This document shows positions 1 through 12,166 of a stretch of DNA of 64,000 nucleotides, piece by piece; position 1 is the first letter of the stretch, and the number at the start of each line of letters is the position of its first letter. The translations under genes were made by a program, and so were the position numbers. The stretch comes from Channallabes apus (Eukaryota; Chordata; Actinopteri; Siluriformes; Clariidae), in the NCBI GenBank assembly GCA_030522415.1, contig CM060104.1:17349729-17413728 (forward strand), read 5' to 3'. The notes below the pieces were generated by a model. The model was not told the DNA's origin. It did no database searches and saw only the letters and a program-made list of their open reading frames with translations.

Positions 1-232
1 TCGCAGGGCACACACACATACACACACTACGGGCAATTTGGGAATGCCAATTAGCCTAATCTGCAGGTCTTTGGACTGTGTCAGGAAACCGGAGTACCCA
101 GAGGAAACACACCAAGCAAGGGGAAAATATGCAAACTCCATGTACACAGAGACAAGAATCGAGCCTGGCCAGGAATCAAACCTGGACCCTGGAGGTAACA
201 GGGCTACCACCACTATGCTGCCTTCCATGCAT
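1..232 (-). repeat. tRNA-derived SINE (HE1/V-SINE-like), cut by window edge
   Basis: Read on the minus strand, the right end is the SINE head, with a degenerate tRNA box B (complement of cctggccaggaatcaaacct), followed leftward by the body that appears again at 21910-22216, 51525-51850 and 58306-58597. The shared body reads ttggactgtg, aggaaaccggagtaccc, then gcaaactccatg. The tail lies beyond base 1. The family name is inferred from the tRNA-like head and body; a repeat library would settle it. Confidence 0.7.
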
Positions 233-1373
233 GAACTTAGGACTACGTTTGTCTAAGGCAAAAATAAAAAATCCAGTGTGGTTACATATTAAGTCTTACA
301 TCTGCTATTAGTATTCTAGTAAGTTCCAGTTCCCCACATGGTCTACATTTAGCATTATCAAAATGAACAAAATAGTGAACCAGCTCCACCACTAACTCCT
401 CTATACCATGAGTAGGTCTGTTTTGACTTTGGTGTTAGTAAATCTTGTAGTAGAATTTCGGTCTTCTATAAGTAAATGACTCAGTAAGTCGGTTCTCTCA
501 CTATGTCCATGAGAGAGAATGCATTAAAAATACTTCATGTGCTGCTGCACACATCTGTGGAAATCTCTAATCTCATGTTCTTTTGATATTCCTGCTGTTC
601 CATGTAGTCGGTCTGTCGCATTCTGTGTCACATCATCATCCTTGAAACCAAGTTTTGAACTTCACTTGTAAACCGAACTGAAGGCTTTCATTCTGAGGTG
701 CAACTAGTTGTTACAGCCACAAGGGATCACTGTTGCATATCTGTACCAGTGGTATACCTCAGCGATCAGTGACACTGACTTTGAAAGATTGCCACATCCA
801 ATCAGCCATGTGGGCCAGTGGTGCAACCCTCCTCATCCTAAAATAGTTGTCTGATTCCATCCCCATGTGTCTCTCTTTCCCACTTACCCAAACTGCTTTA
901 ATTTGGTCAATTTCTCTCACACCCTAGTTTTCTCTTTTGACCCAATTGCCATTAATTAACTCAATCTCCTTCATTTGTACAAATACTTGTTTTTTGTGGA
1001 GTAAATCCTTTGTCAATTAAACTTCTAATCTGGAAAGAAATGTGATAGTTTACTTCATCCCTCTCTCTCTTAAACTGCAGTTTATTTTTTAAAAATAGTC
1101 TTCAGCAGTCAGTTGATTTTTTTTTGTTAAAGCTGCTTTTTACATATATTCTTTCTTTTTTTGCTTGTTGTCACAGCCAAGAAAATGGTACTATCTCCAC
1201 TTTGTTCACACTCTCTGCTTAACCCTTTTCTTTTGAATTCAATTGTCTAAAATTTATCACTTGTCCCCTCCTTCCTGTCTCCTGTCAGACATTTTGTCCA
1301 TTGTATCAACTTTCCCGTGTAATCCTGCTGCACACATCTCTTTATGTATTCCCTGTTCACACTCCCTGTGACC
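233..1373. other. 3' flank / probable 3' UTR of kcnj14
   Basis: No coding region or clear repeat is visible. On the minus strand an AATAAA signal (plus-strand tttatt at 1081-1086) lies about 290 bases beyond the channel stop codon and could be its polyadenylation signal. The rest is AT-rich unique-looking sequence. Confidence 0.3.
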
Positions 1374-3820
1374 CTAATTCTCCACTATGCTCAGCGTCCT
1401 TTGACTCTCATACTGAGTGTGAGTGTGTGTATCTGGGTGCTTAGTGCAGGTGCCGTCTCTAGGAATGAGAAGTAAGGGTGAAGGAGTAGAAAAGGGGGAT
1501 GGACAGATTCTGTTGGGGGAGGGAATAGCAGAAGAGGATAGCTGCAGAGCCACTTCATTCTCGTAGCATAAAGAGGAACGAGAGCCCAAGATGTACTTTT
1601 TCTCAGCTAGTTCTTTAGCACTGCAGGATGGCGTGTCAGGGACCTCATACGTCCTGTTGAAGCATGAATAGTCCACCTGGAGAAGGATAAAGCATCAACC
1701 ATGATGTGGTGTACAGCCAAAATCCTAGTTCTTTTTATCTTAGTGAGCCACCTTGTGAAGAAAGTGGTTTATTAACAGACTATAAATTGATATAAATTTA
1801 ATTTACAGGAAAAGTATTTTCTTTAAAAAAAGTCAGCAACCCATGCCTATAATCCTATGCCTCATTTCTTATCATGTAGTTAGAGTCTGTTATTTGACTT
1901 ACCTGGTAGCCAGTTTTCTTTGCGAATAGCACAGGCTCAAAGTGGTGACCCCAGAGAATTTCAGTCGCAATGTAAGAAGAGCGACACTGTGTGGTCATGG
2001 CTGTGGCTTCGACCATACCCTCTAGAATAACCACCACCTCCAGCTTCTCATCTGACTCCAGCATCCTCCTGTCCATATCGAAGAAAGGGCTCTCTTCATT
2101 GATCTCATGCACAATGGTCAATGGAGATACCAGGAAGATCCTGTCAGTTCCTGTGTCAAAGCCCACATTAATGTCCTTGTGATCCAAAGGTAGAAACTCT
2201 CCCTCTGGGGACACCCTTGGCTACAGGGAAATAAAGGTAATAGCATTTCATTAATTATATCATCATATCTCATTTTCAGCAACATAATCCAAAAAAGCAA
2301 AAAAAAAAAAAAAAGGCATAGTAAATTGTTTGTAACACACCTCATGCACATTTAAGAATAATGGGCACAAAATTATCCACAATGTGCAACTCAAACAGTT
2401 ACTACTACTGTACATACATAAACTATGTTTTATTATTATGTTTTCATCCATCTACTGTAACTAGGTACCTGGTGTCTGATGAGTTTTGCACTCGACAATA
2501 CTGTTCTTGCACAAACTATTTTCAAACCAGCTGACCTTCCAACTAACCACTGACTGTTATTGTTACTTAATTACCTAATACCTACTATGTGTTGATTGTT
2601 TGATATTTTTGACATGTCCGTTATTGTTCTATGTTCTATGGAATGTGTGTCCAAACTTTTGACTGGTACTGTATGTTTAACATGTATTATTTATTTTTAG
2701 TGACATTCCATGCATCTCTCTTTCTCACCATCAGCAGCTGTGCTCTGACGTGGGCCTCCACCAGGTGGCTTTTGCGCAGGTTTCCCACTCGCCACATCAT
2801 GCAGAGCTTCCCATCCCTCATAGCTACCACGGCCACATCTGAGAACACCAAGGTCTCATTGCGCTTCTTGGGCTTGGCAATCTTGGCCATGACCGCCCCG
2901 ATGATGAAAGTGTCAATGATGCAGCCCACAATGCACTGCAAAACGACAGCAAGCACCGCCAGGGGGCAGGCCTCAGTCACACTTCGGAAGCCATATCCTA
3001 TAGAAGTCTGTGTTTCCAGAGAAAAGAGGAAGGCTGCCATGAAGTTGTTCACCTGCTGAAAACAGTGATCAGGTTCCAGTGACTCCTCAGACTCTTGTAG
3101 CACCGAAGAATAATCCAATGATTGCTCTGGTAAAGCCAAAGAAGAAGATGTGGTCACTGAGGAGGATGACGAGCGGCTGATGGAGGATGATGGTGGGAGA
3201 TTTAAGTCCCCATGGGCAGCTGCAATGAGCCAGAAGACAATTGCGAAAAGAAGCCAGGAAAGCAAGAATGAGAGGGTAAAGAACACAAGCATCCAGCGCC
3301 AGCGAATATCTACGCAAGTTGTGAAGAGGTCTGTGAGGTACCGCTGGCCCCTTTTGTTCATGTTAATGAAGGTGATGTTGCAGCGGCCATCTTTTCCCAC
3401 AAACCTGCTGTGAGATCGGATGTGTGTTTGTACTCTAAGAGGCACAGTCAAGGACGGAGACACAGACAAAGTCCTTTCAACTCGCTCCCAGCCCCCTTCT
3501 CTTCTAGTTACACCATCAAGCATGAAGCCACAGCCTCTGTCTCTTCCTCTCCACCTTCCTCCATCAGTGTCATTATGATAATGATGATGATGATGATGAT
3601 GATCATCATCATCATCATCATTGTCTTCATTGCTTTCAGAGAGCCTGTGTGGTCCACCATTGTTTTGGTTAAGCAGCTTGCCATTGCAAGTTGGAGAAGA
3701 GAGATCTTCTGTACAGGCCCCAGAGACATCATCACTCTGAGCCAGCTTCATCACTTCCTCCTCATTGAGAGGAATGTCTACTACTGTGCTGAAACGGCGC
3801 TTGACACGTGCAGCTCCCAT
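1374..3820 (-). CDS. kcnj14: Inward-rectifier K+ channel, Kir2.4-like, three coding exons
   Basis: Forms plasma-membrane tetramers that pass K+ inward and set resting potential. Exons, read leftward: 3820-2729 (364 aa), 2220-1903 (106 aa) and 1676-1374 (100 aa), about 570 aa in total. Both introns have GT/AG ends and phase 0 (donor after CTGCTGATG at 2729; acceptor CTGTAG before CCAAGG at 2220; donor GTAAGT below 1903; acceptor CCAG above 1676). Visible parts: Kir2 N-terminal core [10 protein letters not shown] (139-148), M1 about 178-199, selectivity filter TSIGYG (272-277), M2 with rectification Asp303, then [12 protein letters not shown], the Kir2.4-type version of this stretch. Exon 2 has [16 protein letters not shown]; exon 3 has [10 protein letters not shown] and CYENEVAL. 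I chose the ATG at 3820 ([10 protein letters not shown], like mammalian MGLAR); the frame is open upstream without another ATG. It is longer than mammalian Kir2.4 (about 436 aa) because of an Asp/His-rich N-terminal insert and a Ser-rich extracellular loop (about 208-250). Confidence 0.9.
2645..2671. mobile_element. Orphan Tc1-type terminal repeat in kcnj14 intron 1
   Basis: The stretch gtccaaacttttgactggta followed by ctgTA is the outer end of a Tc1-type terminal inverted repeat, closely like the right end of the element at 48220-48711. No opposite end is visible in the intron, so this is a remnant. It does not touch the splice sites. Confidence 0.55.
3571..3622. repeat. Inverted GAT/ATC triplet repeat inside kcnj14 exon 1
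   Basis: A run of atg/gat triplets (from about 3571) meets a run of atc triplets at a gatc centre near 3600, forming an inverted repeat. On the coding strand it encodes about six Asp followed by seven His (residues about 68-80). Triplet runs of this kind are usually length-polymorphic. Confidence 0.9.
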
Positions 3821-4998
3821 TACTGACGGTGTGTGCACATTTGTCTAAATTTGTCTATGCAAACCAAGTGGTGCGATGGTATACTGAAAATATACAAGAA
3901 AGAATTGTTCATGTTATTAGGTAACAAGTACGTGCATATAAACATATAAATGTGTGCATGAAGTCTGCATCAATAAAGATGCATATGTGAAGCTGTTTTT
4001 GAGTTCATCTTCACATTGCAAAAATGTTGCCCAACAAAAACAATGTAAAAATTACCATAACAAATATACAAAAATACCTCCAAGTCAGTTTTTCTTTACG
4101 TCTGAAAATACTGACTGCAATATTTCATTCATAATGCAGAATGAAATGGAGACAGCTGAGGACTGTAGCCAAGAAAAAAAAAATTAACATGATGACCTAA
4201 GGAGCCATTTTAAAAACACCCGGAATTATTTGGATAAGAGTTTATCCAAGTGTATTCTTTTATATCTGTTAGCTCACTGCACTTTAAACAGAAACTCTTA
4301 CTGCAATTTTATATTATTTTAAAGCATAGCTATGGACCTGGATTATCAATGCATGATTATGGCATGTGAGGATCTAAATCAACAGAAATTAGTAGTACTA
4401 AACATATACGGCATGGTTTAGACAGGACTAAAAAAAAAAAAAAAAAAGAGCCATTAAAAGAACAATGAATAGGGATAAGAGAAGGCAGACCAATAGACAA
4501 ACTGAGTTTCAAACAAAGGAAAGTTAGAGTTAATGGTAAAAAAAAATGTTTTTTTTACGAAAAAACAGCATGCTTATACAAACACTTTATCATTTTTCTG
4601 CATTCATTGGCAGGATGGAAATATATATAAGGAACACATATCAAACAGGAAATTACTACAAAATCTCATATGTAGTACACATTCTGTCACAATTTCAGTT
4701 CTGTTGATAAATTATCATTCTAGCATTGTGTAGTATAACAGTTACTCACTGCGTGTTTTCAGCTGACAGTTGTGGCCCATACAGATTACAGCAAACAAAC
4801 AAAATACAAATCACCATATTGCAGGAAGAAAGCGCAGACACAAAAATACCCCACTAAATCAAATCATAGAACTGAATTCTCTTTGAATTTTTCCAAAAGT
4901 TGTTTGCAACTTCAAATCTTTTGTATTTGTTCACCTTTGAGAGATCCCAGTGCTCTGCATGGCAGTAATAAAAGAAAATACAAGTTATACAAGAAAGT
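3821..4998. other. kcnj14 upstream region, no gene seen
   Basis: AT-rich sequence with a poly-A run near 4429-4447. It may contain 5' UTR or promoter of kcnj14, but I cannot place a start site. No repeat family was recognised. Confidence 0.3.
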
Positions 4999-5135
4999 AT
5001 ACACACACATACCTTAACACCCCCCGCACTGGCCGCAGCCACTTAACCCAAAAACACTTCCCCCACATGGTGAACACAAAACAGGACCTCCCGCAAAGCA
5101 CGACGGTCGCCAGCCACCGTCCCGCCCACGCCACA
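4999..5135 (-). repeat. Gypsy 3' LTR, truncated
   Basis: Matches 10656-10783 almost base for base (ccttaacac, ggccgcagccacttaaccca, ggacctcccgcaaagcacga), with about 11 extra bases near 5110-5121. Homology stops at the acacacacat stretch at 4999, so the half of the LTR nearest its 3' end (R/U5 side) is missing. It begins TGTGG when read on the minus strand. Confidence 0.8.
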
Positions 5136-5231
5136 CTGCCCCCACCCGAGCTGTGAATGTCCCCGGTCACCACTAATACCTCAGTCTCTGAGGCGTGCAG
5201 GCGGTCGGCGCTGGCGTTGTGAACGCCGGAG

Positions 5232-6906
5232 TCATTCTGTGGCAGAGGGAGGAGCGTGAACATGGTCCTGAGACGGCCCGGCCTCCTCCGCGTTTGATGA
5301 ACCGCCGGCATGTGGCTGGTAGGGAGCGAGACGGTCTCTGTGGAGCACAATCACTCGCGCTCGCCCCGCCAACCGCACCCGGTAGACAACGTCCGAGAGT
5401 TGGGCGATGACCGTACAGGGTCCCACACAGTGGGACATACGCTTGGGTGAGAGCCCCCTTTTCCTTCCGGGGGAATAGACCCATACCTGCTCTCCCGGGG
5501 CAAAGTCTCGTCCTCGGCTGTGAGTGTCATAAACACGGCGCTGTTTAACACCGGCGTCCGCCAAATTTTTACGCGCCAACTCGTGAACACAGAACAGTTG
5601 GTCTTTCAATGAACAAAAAGAATCCAACCCCGGCTTTGTGGGTAAATCCGGTTGTGGAGGTGGTCCAAACACAAGGACCACGGGCGTGCGCAGCTCGCGG
5701 CCAAACATTAGAGCAGCTGGTGTTAGCTGTGATGACTCCTGCACTGCTGTGCGGTATGCCTATAGCACGAGGGGCAAATGTTCGTCCCAGTCCCGTTGCC
5801 GAGTTGTGTGGTGAGCGTTCGATTAAACTGCTCCACGAGGCCGTCACTTTGTGGGTGGAGGGGCGTGGTGTGGGTCTTTTGTACTCCGAGGCGCTCGCAG
5901 ACCGCCGCGAACACCACTGACTCGAAGTTGTGCCCCTGATCACTGTGTAACTGCTCCGGAGCGCCGAAGCAGCTGAACACCTCATCCACTAGCACTCGAG
6001 CCGTGGTGGAAGCACTTTGGTCAGGAACAGCAAACGCCTCCGGCTACTTGGTGAAATAATCCATGGCCACCAGCACGAAACGGGAAACGGCCCAAGAATG
6101 TCCGCGCTCCTACGCTCCATAGGTGCCCCCACCCGAAAGTCCTGCAGCGGGGCTCAAGAGCGCTGGGTAGGCTCCTTCTTTGCCGTGCAGAAGTCGCATC
6201 TGTGGACAAAAAGTTCGCAATCAGTATGACAGCCTGGCCAGTAGAAGCGAGCGCGCAGGCGCCGCAAAGTTTGAGTCACACCGAAGTGTCCCGAACCTGC
6301 ATGCCCATGCACCAACCCCAGCACACATGCCTGCAACGTCCTCGGTACCAGCAGCTGAAAACACTCACCCGCGCCACACGGCCGCTCCCAGCGTTGGTAG
6401 AGTAAACCTCCCCGCAACGCTAGGCGGGTAAACTGCGAGTGGAGAGCCTTTGCTTCTAGTCCCAGATGAGCGATCGTGGTACACTCCGGTCTCAGGCCCG
6501 CCTTAACCAAACCTAGTACCTGATGCAAAACCGGGTCATTCTCCTGCTCAGCCATGAACTGATTATTGTCCAGCTGGGGCACAGGCGACACGGGGGTTGG
6601 GAACGCGCGCGCATGTACAGCGTCCCAGCGAAACGGCTGGTTTTTCTTTGTTAACCCGTGCAGCGGGCTTGCGATCGTGGCAAAGTTTTTTACGAACCGG
6701 CGGTAGTAAGAGGCTAAACCTAGGAAGGTGTGTAGCTGTGACACATTTATCGGTTCCGGACAATTTTGTACAGCAGCAATTTTAGCTGGATCGGTAGCAA
6801 TCCCTTGGGCACTGATTATGTGACCCAGAAAAACGGTCTCTTTGCCGCAACAGCTGGCACTTTTTTGGATTGAGACGCAAATTAGCACGCCGGATAGCCA
6901 GAAATA
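5232..6906 (-). pseudogene. Gypsy pol 3' part: end of RT, integrase, C-terminus
   Basis: Broken pieces of one polyprotein, read leftward. First comes the RT thumb/connection (NVSQLHTFLGLASYYRRFVK, near 6750). This jumps abruptly after DAVHARAF to a linker, which implies that the RNase H domain is deleted. The integrase zinc-binding module follows (HFGVTQTLRRLRARFYWPG and CDFCTAKKEP, about 6290-6160), then part of the integrase core with the second catalytic Asp in LHSDQG and Glu in DGLVEQFNRT (5723-5995). The C-terminal domain (HSRGRDFAPGEQVWVYSPG, VLHRDRLAPYQ) spans 5232-5744. Several frameshifts separate these pieces and the first integrase Asp is not in an open frame. Inactive. Confidence 0.82.
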
Positions 6907-8441
<1,535 letters not shown>

Positions 8442-8443
8442 TA

Positions 8444-9542
8444 CTTCGCGTAGGTTAGCTAGCGCGACCTCAAACTCCTTGCCGTGCACCAGTAAATCGT
8501 CCAGGTAGACGACACAACGGTTGCGAGGAATATCGACCAGCACCTTCTCCATCAACCGTTCGAACGTAGCTGGGGCATTACAAAGACCGAAAGGCATATG
8601 CTAAAATTGTCATAGCCCTTGCCCAATCGAGAACGCGGTTTTAAGTCGGTCTTCCGGCGCGAGCTCTACTTGCCAGTACCCGCTACGGAGATCTAACGAG
8701 CTAAACCAAGCCGAGCCCGCGACATGTTCCAGCGCATCGTCTATCCACGGCAATGGATAAGAATCCTTCCTAGTTACCTCGTTTAACCGCCGGTAATCAA
8801 CGCAAAACCTCCAAGAATTGCCCTTTTTACGCACGAGCACAACCGGTGACGACCATGGTCCGGACGCCGGCTCAATGACGCCTGAGTCAGCCATCTCACG
8901 CAGCTTCTGCTCGGCGGCTGCCCGTTTAGCTAATGGAAGGCGTCTCGGATGCAACCGAACAGGAGCTGCGTTTCCCGTATCAATGGTGTGCTGCACCAAA
9001 TTGGTATGGGTGCATTTTCGCTCATCTACCGCGAAAATATCCGCGAATTCGTTCAGGAACAATCTCAAGGTGTCGGTCTGTGTTGAATTTAACCCGCCGC
9101 TGCTACGTTTCCAAAGCTCATTTAGCACACGCGTTCGGTCATGTACCGGATGTTTGTGAGGCGCGACCCCCGGAAGTTCCGCCCCCCGGGTGTGTGCTAC
9201 TTTTTCATGCGGCTGTGGTTTAGGTGTTAGCAACCTAGTTACGCCGGAGTACCCACGCAGAGTCCCGTCTGTTAAGTTAAGCACCGCACCCCACCTTTCC
9301 AAAATGTCCAGTCCCAATATACAGCTATCCTCAATATTCCCCAGCAAAAAGTCATGAACATAACTGTGCTCATCTATGTTGATTTGCACTGTGCGACGAG
9401 CCCATATCTTCAGGTAGCTCCCAGACACGGTGTGGATGCTGAAAGCTGGGTTGGGCACACAATCCACGTAGACCCCAGCGCGTTGTCCCACACGTCCCGA
9501 GCGGAAGTCGACTCCGCCAGTTGGGGAAACAGAAACGGCCAC
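8444..9542 (-). pseudogene. Gypsy pol 5' part: protease remnant and reverse transcriptase
   Basis: Reading leftward: a protease-end region (CILGLDILERWGAVLNL) whose DSG/DTG active-site motif is not seen, then RT with FCVDYRRLNEVTRKDSYPLP, WFSSLDLRSGYWQVE, MPFGLCNAPATFERLM and the catalytic CVVYLDDLLVHG. A stop (TGA where Gypsy RTs have Trp) and a frameshift lie between GQGL (about 8610) and MPFGL (8597). The frame runs into the Tc1 insertion at 8443 after LANLREV and resumes at 6906 with FLAIRRANLRLNPKKC. Confidence 0.88.
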
Positions 9543-9716
9543 GGGAGGTGGCTTCCCCTCACTGCCTCCCGGACCTAGTTTAACGGCTGCTGGGGTACGT
9601 CGTCCTTGCGCCTCGGAATGTTAGAGCCATAGTCCTGCGGTCCCGGGCCTCGGCGTCGTCGCGTGACGTCGGAGTCTTGCTTGTGGCCTAGCCATGACGG
9701 GTAGCCCTGTCCCCGG

Positions 9717-10502
9717 CTAGGTTTGCCTACCGAGCGGCAGGAGGTAGCTCGGCTCTTTCGCCGCGATGTCCGACCATGATGGGTTCAGCGAGCTCGGCCT
9801 CACGCAGCGCCTCGGCAAGAGAACTGGGTGCCGCCAACTTGATGTGCTCGCGGAGCCGCAGCGGCCGGAGCCCCCGGAGGAATGCACGACAAGCTTACTC
9901 TTCCTGCTGGTGGTGCTTGAATTCAGGGTTGCCCCGGCGCGTGAGGCATCATAAGTCCATCGCAAACGCGCCCAGTGGCTCTGAAGCGCGCCGCTCGCGG
10001 ACCGCAAGCTCTTCACCAGCCGCTCCTCTGCACCTGCGCTGAACCGGAAGTGGAGCGATTCCCGCAACTTCGCCCAATCCTTCTGCTCCTCGACCCGGAG
10101 GTCCTCGAGCACCCGGAATGTGTCGCCCTCCAGCGAGAGCGCTACGCGGACCACGATTTCCGCCGGGGACCAGCCTGCGAGGTCGTCGGCGAGCTCTACC
10201 TGCGCAAAAAATGCGTAGGGTTCGACAGCACCGTTGTAGAAGGGAAGGCGCAGCTGTAAGTCGCCTCGCCGGTTAGCGGCGCATGGAGCAGGGACTTGGT
10301 CTGGCGTTTGCGTAGCGTTGGGCTCCGCCCCGAGGTCCAGTGCCGAAATTCTCATCTTGCCGCAATGCTTCAGCCGTGCCGCCTTTTTGAAACTGTCTCC
10401 GTCTGGAAGGTGCTTCCTCTGCAGGAGCTCTGCTGCCAGTCGGCGGCCCTCTTTGATCTTCTTCAGATCCTCCGCCGTTCGCTCAAACTCGAACTTCTCC
10501 AT
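9717..10502 (-). pseudogene. Gypsy gag remnant
   Basis: The likely start is the ATG at 10502, immediately after the primer site (MEKFEFERTAEDLKKIKEGR). The capsid-like part includes LQLRLPFYNGAVEPYAFFAQ and VRVALSLEGDTFRVLEDL. The frame is lost after about residue 200 (after HWARLRW). A zinc knuckle is not evident in an open frame. Role inferred from position between the LTR and pol. Confidence 0.65.
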
Positions 10503-10519
10503 CCCACTTCTGACACCAA
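10503..10519 (-). other. tRNA-type primer-binding site
   Basis: Directly next to the LTR end (…CTACA), the minus strand reads TTGGTGTCAGAAGTGGG. This is the usual TGG-initiated primer site of tRNA-primed LTR retroelements. It contrasts with the second Gypsy element in this window, whose site does not start TGG. Confidence 0.7.
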
Positions 10520-10783
10520 TGTAGCATTTTTCCACGCTGGAAAGGATGTTGGAGAGACGAGTGAGCTTTGATGGCTGCCCAATGCAATGGCTGGGAGTAC
10601 TTTATTAAGTCTCACTGCACTACTTCACATGAACTGAGCAATGGTCAGCATACCATACACACACATACCTTAACACCCCCCCCCCCCCCGGCCGCAGCCA
10701 CTTAACCCAAAAACACATCCCCCACATGGTGAACACAAAACAGGACCTCCCGCAAAGCACGACGGTTGCCCGCCCACGCCACA
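10520..10783 (-). repeat. Gypsy 5' LTR, 264 bp
   Basis: Starts TGTGGCGTGGG and ends AAATGCTACA on the minus strand, with an AATAAA-type signal inside (plus tttatt near 10601). The outer half is repeated at 4999-5135. A C-run of 14 bases (about 10676-10689) distinguishes it from the other copy. Confidence 0.78.
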
Positions 10784-11329
10784 ATATGATTCATGGAGCA
10801 GAGGTGGATTTCTTTTCAATTCCATGACATTACAACACAACATTAAACAGAAGTGGAAGATAGGGAAAATAAGCCTTTGTTTCTATGAATCTAACAAAAT
10901 AATAAAACTAGTTTTATTACTAGTTTTAGGTACATCACTAGTACCTTTAGTAGTACTTTAGTTATGAAAGAAGTGAATAAAGAAATAAATGTGAATAATA
11001 AATACCTGTGATAATATGTGTCAAATATAAATCGTCAGTGTTGAATAATAATGAAAACTGACGGCGTCATTCTTTGTAGTATCTGTAGTACTGTAGATGA
11101 CGTCATGAATTAATCTGAAACTGGAGAATAGATATAAACAGGAGTGGTCAAATAAAGCACCCTACTGATCTTGTGCTATATAAAATTTTCAGGGAATAGA
11201 TTTTGCAGTAAAAAGGAAATCTTTTAATCATTTTTGTTTTTACATATATATAAACCAAATTATTACTGTATGTGTGTGTAAGTGTGTGTGAGTTAAATCT
11301 ATTTTGGCTGATTCTATATATACTGTATA
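10784..11329. other. Intergenic, nothing recognised
   Basis: AT-rich sequence without a supported gene or repeat. Confidence 0.3.
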
Positions 11330-12156
11330 CTCAGCAAAAAAAGAAACGTCCCTTTTTCAGGACTGTGTATTTCAACAATAATGTTGTAACAACACAAATA
11401 ACTTTACAGATCTTCATTGTAAAGGGTTTAAACAATGTTTTCCATGCATGTTCAATTAACCATAATCAATTAATTAACATGCACCTGTGGAATGGTCGTT
11501 AAGACCTTAACAGCTTACAGAAAGTACTGTAGGCATTTAAGGTCACAGTTCTAAAAACGCAGGACACTAAAGAGACTTGTCTACCGACTGTGAAAAACAC
11601 CCAAAGAAAGATGCCCAGGGTCCCTGCTCATCTGCGTGAACGTGCATTAGGCATGCTGCAGGGAGGCAAGAGGACTGCTGATGTGGCTAGGGCAATAAAT
11701 TGCCATGTCCGCACTGTGAGACGCCTAAGACAGCGCTACAGGGAGACAGGAAGGACAGTTGATCATCCTCGCCGTGGAAGACCACGTGTAACAACACCTG
11801 CACAGGATGGGTACATCCGAATATCACACCTGCGTGACAGGTACAGGATGGCCACAACAACTGCCCGAGTCACACCAGGAACACACAATCCCTCCATCTC
11901 ACAGCAAGAACTGACAAATCTGGTCCAGTCCATGAGGAGGAGATGCACTGCAGTACTTCAAGCAGCTGGTGGCCACCAGATACTGACTGGTACTGACTGA
12001 TTTTGAGCCTCCCTTCATTCAGGGACACATTGTGAAACATTTTTAGTTTATGTCTTATGGTGTTGACTCTTTTAGTGTTTATACAAATATTTACACATTA
12101 AGTTTACTAAAAGTAAAAACAGTTGAAAGTCAGAGGACGTTTCTTTTTTTGCTAAG
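11330..12156 (+). mobile_element. Tc1-type deletion derivative, copy 1
   Basis: The left end is ctcagcaaaaaaagaaacgt after TA (11328-11329). The right end is acgtttctttttttgctaag, an inverted copy with one change, and its flanking TA is degraded. About 827 bp, half a normal Tc1 length. The same element occurs at 54852-55674 and 60038-60860 with the same internal structure. Confidence 0.88.
11611..12000 (+). pseudogene. Transposase DNA-binding domain only (deletion derivative)
   Basis: Open frame of about 129 aa starting MPRVPAHLRERALGMLQGGK. It has two helix-turn-helix-like segments (ADVARAINCHVRTVRRLRQR and HLRDRYRMATTTARVT) joined by a GRPR-type motif (HPRRGRPRV), as in Tc1 transposases. 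After about residue 95 (VTPGTHN) it joins directly to the extreme C-terminal segment (ISQQELTNLVQSMRRRC), so the whole DDE catalytic domain is absent. The last residues are frameshifted by a 2-nt loss compared with copy 3. Such a protein could bind terminal repeats but not catalyse transposition; expression is unknown. Confidence 0.75.
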
Positions 12157-12166
12157 TTATATATAT

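Noticed and set aside
3821..3838. Six-residue N-terminal extension of kcnj14 starting at GTG
   Set aside because: The codon is GTG, not ATG. The in-frame ATG at 3820 gives an MGAAR start like other Kir2.4 proteins.
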